From contig JAFZAR010000276.1 of assembly GCA_017557085.1 (NCBI GenBank), positions 1 through 6,116 on the forward strand: a stretch of 6,116 nucleotides of DNA. Reading direction: 5' to 3'. This document shows, in pieces, positions 1 to 5,306 of the stretch. The notes under the pieces were generated by a model, which had not been told where the DNA came from, ran no database searches, and saw nothing but the letters and a program-made list of their open reading frames with translations. The position numbers and the translations under genes were made by a program. Origin of the DNA: Verrucomicrobiota bacterium. GTDB taxonomy: Bacteria > Verrucomicrobiota > Verrucomicrobiia > Limisphaerales > UBA1412. Position 1 is the stretch's first letter; the number at the start of each line of letters is the position of its first letter.

Positions 1-70
1 ATAGAGCCGCGACAAATAAGCTGGCGAATGTATAACTGAATAAGTATTTTTTCATTATTATTTTTTTCAT
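1..70 (-). CDS. Start of a probable exported protein (partial, cut by window edge)
   Basis: An open frame begins with ATG at 70-68 and runs off the left edge after 23 codons. The visible peptide is MKKIIMKKYL followed by FSYTFASLFVAAL: lysines, then a hydrophobic stretch ending in small residues. That is the look of a signal peptide or first membrane segment, so the product is probably exported or membrane bound. A second in-frame ATG (55-53, residue 6) is an equally possible start; neither has a Shine-Dalgarno sequence. It lies only 16 bases after the hisS stop on the same strand, so co-transcription with hisS is plausible. Function cannot be told from this fragment, and the frame could close soon beyond the edge. 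Confidence 0.55.
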   Translation of the reverse strand, partial: MKKIIMKKYLFSYTFASLFVAAL

Positions 71-86
71 TGTGTATAAGGTTGGG

Positions 87-1385
87 TTAAAAATTAGATT
101 TAAAATATTGAACAGCTTCCTTGATTGACGTGAAACGGTGTTCTTCGCGGGTAGCCATATTTTTTACGATACAAATAGGAGTACCGTTTTCTTGTTTTTC
201 CATGCGGAATGTCCAGCGGGCTTTTAATTCTATAGCGCGTTTAAATTGTTTTTCTGCTTTGAGCGGAACAAGCGAATACTCCGTTGAAAAATCTGCGTCC
301 CTCAATGTCTGAACAGCTGAAAGGGATTGTGAACGAAGAGTTTCATCTTCAATCAGAACACAAACATCAGCGGAAGGTGAAAAGGCCGGTAAAAGTCCTC
401 GTTCTTTGAGCAATTCCGTCAGGACGACATCGCCCATACCGAAGCCTAAAGAGGGGATATCCACTTTTCCGCCTTTGACCGTATTGCTGGCGGGATCAAA
501 TTTTCCGCCGGAAATAAGATTTGTCAGATTATCATAGCGGCCGCCTCCGGCAATGGCTCGAAAATGTCCTTTTCTGTCAAAGGCTTCAAAAACCGGGCCG
601 GTATAATAAGCCAGACCGCGGATCACACCGTAATCCACTTTTACGAAATCAGCGAAACCACGCGCTGACAAATTGTCTAAGATGGCTTTAAGCTCCTCTG
701 TCGGTTCTCCGGAAGCAATAAAAGCCGTTACTTCTTCATAAGAAAAACCGAGAGCGGCCAGTTTTTGTTTGGATACATCCGGCTCTTCTCTTTCGAGTTT
801 ATCCACGATCTGATAGAACTCATAAGCCTTGGAAGGATCCGGACAGCGTTTGCTGAAAAATTCACTCCAGGCCCTGCGGCTGCTCAGACGGATCACAAAA
901 TCTTCAGCCGTAAGACCAAAAGCTCTCAAGATATCGATCAAAAGGCAGATGATCTCCGCGTCCGCGCTGGAGGACGCTTCTCCAAAAATATCCGCGTTTA
1001 ATTGAAAGTGCTCGCGCAGACGGCCTTTCTGCTGGCGTTCATAGCGGAATAACTGAGGAATAGAGAACCACTTGATAGGCTTGCGGTAATTACGTTCGTG
1101 CGCAGCTATCATGCGTGCCAGGGTGGGAGTCATTTCCGGGCGCATGGAGACATTGCGGTCACCTTTATCTGTGAAGTTATAAAGCTGACCTACGATCTCT
1201 TCTCCACTCTTCAGAGTATAAAGTTCCAGAGGTTCCAAAGGAGGACCGTCATATTCCCGAAAACCATATCGGTGTGCTATTTTTTTCCATGTATCAAAAA
1301 TATAGCAACGTGCGTCCGCACTCCAAACATCTTTGTGGGGAAGCGGTTCTGGATAAAAATCTCGAAATCCCGGTAAACGATCCAT
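87..1385 (-). CDS. hisS: Histidyl-tRNA synthetase (HisRS), class II
   Basis: Charges tRNA-His with histidine using ATP, in the cytoplasm. The 432 residues match the usual bacterial length (E. coli about 424). Visible class II and HisRS landmarks in order: the N-terminal LPGFRDFYP; RPEMTP at 82-87; motif 2 as FRYERQQKGRLREHFQ from 113; the histidine-binding motif RGLAYYTG at 256-263 with the conserved Arg256; AGGGRYDNL at 279-287; motif 3 as GFGMGDVVL at 314-322; then an anticodon-binding domain from about 338 to the end. Oddly, motif 3 lacks the arginine found in the usual GxGxxR form. The ATG start has an AGAGG at 1401-1397, 11 bases upstream, the clearest ribosome site at any annotated start here. 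A structured 125-base spacer separates it from the HU gene upstream. Identification is secure. Confidence 0.97.
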   Translation of the reverse strand: MDRLPGFRDFYPEPLPHKDVWSADARCYIFDTWKKIAHRYGFREYDGPPLEPLELYTLKSGEEIVGQLYNFTDKGDRNVSMRPEMTPTLARMIAAHERNYRKPIKWFSIPQLFRYERQQKGRLREHFQLNADIFGEASSSADAEIICLLIDILRAFGLTAEDFVIRLSSRRAWSEFFSKRCPDPSKAYEFYQIVDKLEREEPDVSKQKLAALGFSYEEVTAFIASGEPTEELKAILDNLSARGFADFVKVDYGVIRGLAYYTGPVFEAFDRKGHFRAIAGGGRYDNLTNLISGGKFDPASNTVKGGKVDIPSLGFGMGDVVLTELLKERGLLPAFSPSADVCVLIEDETLRSQSLSAVQTLRDADFSTEYSLVPLKAEKQFKRAIELKARWTFRMEKQENGTPICIVKNMATREEHRFTSIKEAVQYFKSNF

Positions 1386-1395
1386 TCTGTATTTA

Positions 1396-1402
1396 ACCTC
1401 TT
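1396..1402 (-). promoter_or_regulatory. Ribosome binding site of hisS
   Basis: AAGAGGT on the minus strand, ending 10-11 bases before the hisS ATG. The spacing is slightly long, but this is the only purine-rich Shine-Dalgarno-like element directly before an annotated start in the window. It supports the start chosen for hisS. It lies just 3' of the large hairpin at 1414-1458, so folding of that hairpin should leave it accessible. Confidence 0.5.
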
Positions 1403-1413
1403 GATATTAAAAC

Positions 1414-1458
1414 TTAGGGTGTCACGACTCCTGATAAAAGGAAAGCGTGACACCCTAA
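1414..1458 (-). terminator. Perfect 13-bp hairpin between the HU gene and hisS (terminator or hisS leader element)
   Basis: Positions 1414-1426 (TTAGGGTGTCACG on the plus strand) are exactly complementary to 1446-1458. The 19-base loop contains a further 4-bp pairing (1429-1432 with 1439-1442). Read on the minus strand, the stem is followed by GTTTTAAT, a short T run, so it may terminate the HU transcript. It also sits 28 bases before the hisS start, with no room for a promoter between them. Any hisS transcript must therefore start upstream of the hairpin and read through it. It may be a partial terminator, an attenuator or a processing site. Confidence 0.6.
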
Positions 1459-1465
1459 TCAGTTT

Positions 1466-1488
1466 TCACCTAATTATTTAATAGGTGA
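1466..1488 (-). repeat. Second, smaller inverted repeat in the hisS leader
   Basis: TCACCTA at 1466-1472 pairs with TAGGTGA at 1482-1488 across a 9-base A/T loop. On the minus strand it precedes the 13-bp hairpin by 7 bases. The adjoining minus-strand GTGTCAC (1491-1485) repeats the GTGTCAC inside the larger stem (1453-1447), so either copy can pair with GTGACAC at 1425-1419. The two folds would exclude each other. Function is not known; an attenuation-type switch is inference. Confidence 0.4.
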
Positions 1489-1510
1489 CACTATTTCCCA
1501 TCAGGGCGTG

Positions 1511-1825
1511 TTATTTCTTGATCTTCTTAGGATCGAGCTTTTCAACCATTTCTCTCATTTCCTTACCGGGTTTGAAACGAACGACCGGACGGCTGGGAAT
1601 GGGAATGTCATTTTGGGGCTTATTCGGATTGCGTCCAATACGAGGCTTGGAGACGCGAACCTCAAAAACACCGAAGTTACGAATTTCAACAGTCTTACCT
1701 TCTGCAAGGGCTGCATTCAGATAATCCAGGGTTTTCTGCACGATATTGAACACAGTTTCCTGTGTCTCACCGGTTTCATGGCTGATCTTCAGAACCAGAT
1801 CTCTCTTAGTAAAGTTTTTACTCAT
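1511..1825 (-). CDS. HU/IHF-family DNA-binding protein
   Basis: A small basic protein that binds and bends DNA as a dimer, part of the nucleoid. The 104 residues fit the family (90-110). Residues 4-45 give the two N-terminal helices typical of HU, IRNFGVFEVR follows at 48-57, and the DNA-gripping beta arm contains GRNP at 64-67, whose proline intercalates into DNA in HU and IHF. The arm continues to IPSRPVVRFKPGKEM at 76-90, and a short lysine-rich tail (PKKIKK) ends the protein. An ATG at 1825-1823 starts the protein; only a weak AAGA-type purine run precedes it. A promoter candidate lies at 1876-1903 and a hairpin follows the gene. HU versus IHF subtype cannot be settled from the sequence, so no gene symbol is given. 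Confidence 0.93.
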   Translation of the reverse strand: MSKNFTKRDLVLKISHETGETQETVFNIVQKTLDYLNAALAEGKTVEIRNFGVFEVRVSKPRIGRNPNKPQNDIPIPSRPVVRFKPGKEMREMVEKLDPKKIKK

Positions 1826-1875
1826 GTCTTTTCTTATTGGTTGAATTGTTTGTTATAGGCACCTCTGAGAGCATT

Positions 1876-1903
1876 TTTATACTCCGGCAAAGGGTGTTAT
1901 CAC
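1876..1903 (-). promoter_or_regulatory. Candidate promoter of the HU-family gene
   Basis: On the minus strand GTGATA (1903-1898, four of six matches to TTGACA) is followed after 16 bases by TATAAA (1881-1876, five of six matches to TATAAT). Transcription would start near 1869, giving a leader of about 44 bases before the HU ATG. The -35 element overlaps the stop codon of the preceding gene. A second -10-like TATAAC lies at 1857-1852 without a convincing -35. Prediction is by consensus only. Confidence 0.35.
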
Positions 1904-1913
1904 CTTTTGCTGG
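1884..1913 (-). repeat. Hairpin across the stop codon of the Minf_1886-family gene
   Basis: Positions 1884-1896 pair with 1901-1913 as a 13-bp stem with two G:T wobbles (1892 with 1905, 1886 with 1911) and a 4-base loop. On the minus strand the TGA stop (1902-1900) spans the stem-loop boundary, and an in-frame TAA follows directly. No T tract follows the stem, so it is not a standard intrinsic terminator. It may act as a 3'-end stabiliser or a factor-assisted terminator. It also overlaps the candidate HU promoter. Confidence 0.45.
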
Positions 1914-2289
1914 GCGGCAGAAAAGGCTTGATGAATGCCTCATAAAAATCAAAACCCTTGCGAAAATCTTCTTTAGAGTCTTGATCTGTTTTACTTAGCA
2001 TTCCCTCTTCCACCATGTTAAAAACGATCTCGGCAAAATCTTCGCAGCGGGTGATTCCCCATTCTGCGAAAACCATGGTGGCCATAGATGCAAATTCATT
2101 TAATGCGTACTCTTTAATACCTTCCAGCAATTCCTGTCCGGACACATGTCCTATTTTCCCTCTGGTCTGTTTGATCTTTTCCTGCGTATAAATCAGCGCT
2201 GACTGTACAAAATCATAACTGTCCGGGTGATAACGTTGATCCCGTGCAATGATGTTTTCCACAGCAGTGGTGAATTTTTCATCAGGCAT
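1900..2289 (-). CDS. Minf_1886-family conserved protein of unknown function
   Basis: A 129-residue acidic, soluble-looking protein with no signal peptide or membrane segment. It resembles the uncharacterised Minf_1886 family (TIGR04138), a roughly 120-residue family restricted to Verrucomicrobia and Planctomycetes. Recognisable elements are DQRYHPDSYDFVQSAL at 17-32, HVSGQELLEGI at 48-58, FAEWGITRCEDFAEIVFNMV at 74-93 and KEDFRKGFDFYEAF at 106-119. The spaced His, Trp and Asp residues are recalled as conserved, but no reaction is known. I chose ATG at 2289-2287; an in-frame TTG at 2295 would add two residues. No Shine-Dalgarno sequence precedes either. It has its own promoter candidate at 2355-2383, and the HU gene follows after 74 bases. 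The family assignment is from memory and is fairly confident; function is open. Confidence 0.85.
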   Translation of the reverse strand: MPDEKFTTAVENIIARDQRYHPDSYDFVQSALIYTQEKIKQTRGKIGHVSGQELLEGIKEYALNEFASMATMVFAEWGITRCEDFAEIVFNMVEEGMLSKTDQDSKEDFRKGFDFYEAFIKPFLPPSKR

Positions 2290-2303
2290 AATCAATCAGA
2301 CTG

Positions 2304-2336
2304 GAGCTGAGAAACTACTGACTGATAGTTGAGCTC
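2304..2336 (-). repeat. Interrupted stem in the leader of the Minf_1886-family gene
   Basis: GAGCT (2304-2308) can pair with AGCTC (2332-2336), and AACTA (2313-2317) with TAGTT (2326-2330). The two 5-bp helices are separated by a 4/1 internal loop and closed by an 8-base loop. It would lie in the 5' leader of a transcript starting near 2348, about 15 bases before the ATG. It may be chance, and no known riboswitch class is recognised. Confidence 0.2.
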
Positions 2337-2354
2337 GCACCCAAATCGAGGGAA

Positions 2355-2383
2355 AGTATCTCATTTTTTTGAGAAAGAGTCAA
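2355..2383 (-). promoter_or_regulatory. Candidate sigma-70-type promoter of the Minf_1886-family gene
   Basis: On the minus strand TTGACT (2383-2378, five of six to consensus) is followed after exactly 17 bases by GATACT (2360-2355, four of six). A TG at 2363-2362, one base before the -10, gives an extended -10 element. The start would be near 2348, leaving a leader of roughly 58 bases. The spacer holds a small inverted repeat, TCTCA and TGAGA around six A/T bases (2359-2374). This is the best promoter match in the window. Confidence 0.5.
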
Positions 2384-2611
2384 GAAGTCTGTGAATGAGA
2401 GATTATTGTGGATGATTCATAATTGAAGAGAATTATACCCTCTTAAAGGGTCTTATATAACGTTGCCTAGAATTATATAACTTATTGAAAAAAAGTATAT
2501 TATATAAAACTAAAAAAAGACGTTTCTCTCTTTCAAAAACTTACCAAAGATAGCGGAAAAATAATTTAAAAATATTTAAATATTTTTTTATTTTTGAAAT
2601 TTTTATTGTTC
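2384..2611. other. A/T-rich intergenic region with several TATAAT hexamers, no gene seen
   Basis: No credible reading frame or RNA gene is seen on either strand. On the minus strand TATAAT occurs three times (2504-2499, 2477-2472, 2437-2432), none with a good -35 at 16-18 bases. The most promoter-like is 2437-2432, beside a short dyad (ACCCT 2437-2441 with AGGGT 2447-2451). TTATATAAC is repeated on the plus strand at 2453-2461 and 2473-2481. The region separates the end of the phosphoesterase gene from the promoter of the next one and probably holds transcription end and start signals. Confidence 0.5.
2568..2587. terminator. 20-bp all-A/T palindrome after the phosphoesterase gene (weak terminator candidate)
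   Basis: AAAAATATTT at 2568-2577 is exactly complementary to AAATATTTTT at 2578-2587. On the minus strand it lies 25-44 bases after the phosphoesterase stop and is followed by a T-rich run (TTATTTTTCC, 2563-2554). A pure A/T stem with no spare loop bases is weak, so a protein-binding site or simply low-complexity DNA is also possible. Confidence 0.3.
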
Positions 2612-3544
2612 CTAGAATTTCAACCCTTTAAAAAGGTCGTCCAAAGGATTGATCTGGGTATGGACCGGTTCGGTTTTGAAAATAGCCTCCAGATAGGTGA
2701 TCGCTTCATTGATGCTGCGTACCGATTTTGGCAAGGTGGCTCCGGCGGCATTAGGATGTCCTCCGCCTCCCAGTTTGTGCGCTACTTTGAGCGCCTGACC
2801 TTGTCTGCTGCGCATACTCACGACCACAGAAGCATTTGATTTGCGGTAGAGAGTCATCAGAACACCGTATTTGCCTTCAAATTCCTTCAGCAGCTGATGA
2901 ACAATGAGATTCCCGTTTCCTACCGCGATCTCTACTACCGCGATTTCATCATTGATGGGAGTGATATTCTCGCGGCTCCAATCCAGTCCGATGGGGTTTT
3001 CTATTTGACGTTTGACCTCCATTACCTTGAGCAGGGGATGATCGAACAGTCTTTCCAGCTGTCCTTCGATCACATAATAAAGCTTCCAGAATGTGTAGCT
3101 TTTGACCAGATTAGCGTAGTCTGTAGCGATTTCAAAATCCGGATCATCTTCCAGAAATAGATCCGCGATATTGGAATAATGCACGATTTTATCCAGTTCC
3201 GGTGATTGGATGCCGGCTTCTTTGCAGAGTTCGTAGCAGAGCAGACTGGCAGATTTTTCTGTGGAATGGATCAGTTGTGTATGTGTAGGACGATCTGCGG
3301 TTTGGTGATGATCAATAACGACCCAGGAAGGTTTATCCATGCGCTTTTCAAAAGTCAGATCACAGACCCATGCCGTGTGTTCTAACAGTTGGCGTTTGCT
3401 CCATGCCTCATTATTCCAGGCTTGAAGTTCACAATCAATGCCATGAAGCTGGCGGGCTAACTTTCTCAGAAGGAGTCCTGAGACGAAACCGTCCAGGTCG
3501 CTCTCGTGTGTCAAAATAATTTCCGGTTCAGGTAAGAAGACCAT
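2612..3544 (-). CDS. DHH/DHHA1-family phosphoesterase
   Basis: A metal-dependent phosphodiesterase of the DHH superfamily, which includes RecJ, nanoRNases such as NrnA, and cyclic dinucleotide hydrolases. From the chosen ATG (3544-3542) it has 310 residues. THESDLDGF near 12-20 is the first metal motif, VCDLTF at 60-65 supplies another aspartate, DHHQT at 78-82 is the name-giving motif, ADLFLEDD near 127-134 may hold the fourth, and GGGGHPNAAGA at 259-269 is the DHHA1 substrate-binding loop. All expected catalytic motifs seem intact. A TTG at 3583 would add 13 residues; I prefer the ATG because homology-like sequence starts just after it, and no ribosome site decides. The size and lack of membrane, CBS or RecJ extensions favour a small-oligonucleotide or dinucleotide substrate, which is inference. 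It is last in the three-gene cluster, 62 bases after the fusion gene. Confidence 0.9.
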   Translation of the reverse strand: MVFLPEPEIILTHESDLDGFVSGLLLRKLARQLHGIDCELQAWNNEAWSKRQLLEHTAWVCDLTFEKRMDKPSWVVIDHHQTADRPTHTQLIHSTEKSASLLCYELCKEAGIQSPELDKIVHYSNIADLFLEDDPDFEIATDYANLVKSYTFWKLYYVIEGQLERLFDHPLLKVMEVKRQIENPIGLDWSRENITPINDEIAVVEIAVGNGNLIVHQLLKEFEGKYGVLMTLYRKSNASVVVSMRSRQGQALKVAHKLGGGGHPNAAGATLPKSVRSINEAITYLEAIFKTEPVHTQINPLDDLFKGLKF

Positions 3545-3606
3545 CACATGGGAAAGAGTAGCAGAGAAACGTCGAATCAGCAACTAGCAAACAGAAATGA
3601 TCTTAT

Positions 3607-5289
3607 TTATGAGAGCTGTACCCAGAGGGTTTTCAGGTATGCTTTTTCTTCGGAACTTGCTGGAAAATCGATAGGTTGAGTCGCGAAGAAAGAACGCAAC
3701 ACACGCCGGCTGCTGTTCAATGTTTGAAGGAGTGTTTTTTCAAAGGTCCTGGGAGGAAGTGTGGCGCAGTTAGTGGATATCAGCATGAATCCGTTTGGCT
3801 TGACCAGTTCGGACCATTCCCGGCTCAGACGGGGCAGATCGCGTTCGGCTTTAAAGGTCCCGCTTTCTTTTGAACGGGAAAATGTAGGGGGATCCAGTAT
3901 GATGAGGTCAAAAAGACGGCCTTTATTCTTTAACCTTTTTCTCCAGGTGAAGACATCCCCGTAAATAAAATCATGTTCCGAAGGATTTATCCCGTTCAGG
4001 TTCATATTCTCTTTGCCCCATTCCAGATATTTTCGGGAAAGATCCAGGCTGGTCGTATGGAATCCGGCTTTTGCTCCGCAAACAGAAAAAGCGCAGGTAT
4101 AGGCAAAGGCATTCAACAGCTCAAGCGGTTCATTCAAATTTGAACCGCAAAGGGGAAAATCCGGGCTGAGAGAACGGTTCAGGATCCTTCTTCTGTTTTC
4201 ACGCTGATCCAGAAAAATACCGAAAGAATATCCCTCTGAAAAAGAAAGTTTATACTTGATCCCGTTTTCCAGTATCGCGAAATCGGCAGATTGTTCCTGA
4301 GTCTTTTGATTTGAAAGTATAAGCTGTGCGGAACTTTCTTGTAATGAATTTTTTCCGGGCTGCTTTAAAAGAGTCTTCTGCCATAAGGAGGTGGCTTTTG
4401 ATTCAGCTAAAACGGCCTTGGCCAGATGCAGGATCTGTGAGGATTGTTTTGAGTTCGATAAAGATCCCGCGGTGCTGAGCAGAAGCCGGTCTGCCAGTTT
4501 ATCCATATACACGCCGGGGAATCCGTCACTGCTGCCGTGAAAGAGACGGTACGCGTTGGTTTGATCATCAGGAGAATAAAAAGCGTTTCGCGTTTGAACG
4601 GCTCTTTTGGCGATGCCCCATGCGTTTTCTGTGGAGAACGGAGCCGGCACTTTGAAACAAAGAGGTTCTCCTGTAGCGGGATGAGTAAACTCTATCTGGA
4701 ACGCGTGAAGACATAATCCTCCGCCGAAAGGTGTTCCCCCGTATAATTCATCCCCCAGAATGGGAAACCCTTTCCAAGCGGCATGGATGCGGATCTGATG
4801 AGTCCGGCCAGTAAGGGGATGTGCCTCCAGGAGGATACAATGACGGCCTTTTTCTACGATTTTAAAATGAGTTTCGGCCAGATCGGGAATACGGCGCGTT
4901 TTTGAAGGAGAAGAAGGAATATTCAACTCCCGCGCGTGATAGCTGTTGCCGTCGCGTATGATTTGCCCGCGGACAATAAAACTGTCTTTTTCCGAACGAG
5001 CAAAGGTTTCCAGTCTATCTGTCAGCAGCAGATATGTTTTTTTGACTTTCCGCTTCGCGAATTGATCAGTAAGGGATTGATTGGCCAGAGTCGTTTTACC
5101 AAAAACAAGGATGCCGGAAGTCTCTTTATCCAGGCGGTGAAGTGTGGAGAGATCGGCGCGTCCCGGTGTTTTGCGAAACCAGTCATAGATGCCGTCGGTC
5201 GTATAGGGATCGGGACGATGCGTATTGATTCCGGCGGGTTTATTGACAATAAGCAAGTGCTGATCTTCAAACAGGACGCAGTTTTCCAT
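3607..5289 (-). CDS. Fusion of RluA-type pseudouridine synthase and RlmI-like SAM-dependent RNA methyltransferase
   Basis: A 560-residue protein with two RNA-modifying halves. Residues 1-220 are an RluA-family pseudouridine synthase: HRLDKETSG at 51-59 with catalytic Asp54, GRTHQIRIHA at 161-170 and GDELYGG at 179-185. No S4 domain precedes it. Residues about 245-560 resemble RlmI/COG1092 class I methyltransferases: YRLFHGSSDGFPGVYMD from 247, GIFLDQRENRR at 357-367, an S-adenosylmethionine-binding region near 391-418 (LLNAFAYTCAFS, then SLDLS), DLIILDPPTF at 461-470, and STNCATLPP at 505-513. RlmI makes 5-methylcytosine in 23S rRNA; whether Cys508 plays its catalytic role here is uncertain. 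RlmI normally starts with a PUA RNA-binding domain; here the synthase occupies that place. The likely substrate is rRNA, the exact sites unknown. The frame is continuous through both halves. The gene starts 17 bases after the GNAT stop, suggesting co-transcription. Confidence 0.9.
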   Translation of the reverse strand: MENCVLFEDQHLLIVNKPAGINTHRPDPYTTDGIYDWFRKTPGRADLSTLHRLDKETSGILVFGKTTLANQSLTDQFAKRKVKKTYLLLTDRLETFARSEKDSFIVRGQIIRDGNSYHARELNIPSSPSKTRRIPDLAETHFKIVEKGRHCILLEAHPLTGRTHQIRIHAAWKGFPILGDELYGGTPFGGGLCLHAFQIEFTHPATGEPLCFKVPAPFSTENAWGIAKRAVQTRNAFYSPDDQTNAYRLFHGSSDGFPGVYMDKLADRLLLSTAGSLSNSKQSSQILHLAKAVLAESKATSLWQKTLLKQPGKNSLQESSAQLILSNQKTQEQSADFAILENGIKYKLSFSEGYSFGIFLDQRENRRRILNRSLSPDFPLCGSNLNEPLELLNAFAYTCAFSVCGAKAGFHTTSLDLSRKYLEWGKENMNLNGINPSEHDFIYGDVFTWRKRLKNKGRLFDLIILDPPTFSRSKESGTFKAERDLPRLSREWSELVKPNGFMLISTNCATLPPRTFEKTLLQTLNSSRRVLRSFFATQPIDFPASSEEKAYLKTLWVQLS

Positions 5290-5306
5290 GAATAATCTAT
5301 TTATGC

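Noticed and set aside
1386..1510. T-box riboswitch before hisS
   Set aside because: The spacer is short and shows no T-box consensus sequence or specifier-loop layout. T-boxes are also mainly a Firmicutes feature.
1485..1858. Plus-strand reading frames opposite the HU gene (79 and 116 codons)
   Set aside because: They mirror the HU gene in antisense frames, have no recognisable domain or ribosome site, and the opposite strand encodes a clear HU protein.
2463..2510. Plus-strand promoter in the A/T-rich gap (TTGCCT or TTGAAA with TATA-like boxes)
   Set aside because: Spacing does not fit, and there is no plus-strand gene downstream.
2296..2611. tRNA, small RNA or mobile-element remnant in the largest gap
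   Set aside because: No cloverleaf, no terminal inverted repeats with target duplications, and no transposase fragment could be found; the region is simply A/T-rich.
3607..5289. Two adjacent genes wrongly merged
   Set aside because: The frame stays open without a stop from the synthase motifs through the methyltransferase motifs, and no internal start with a ribosome site stands out at the linker (about residues 220-245).
4936..5295. Plus-strand frame of 119 codons opposite the fusion gene
   Set aside because: It is antisense to the conserved synthase motifs. Its composition is that of a shadow frame, and no promoter or ribosome site precedes it.
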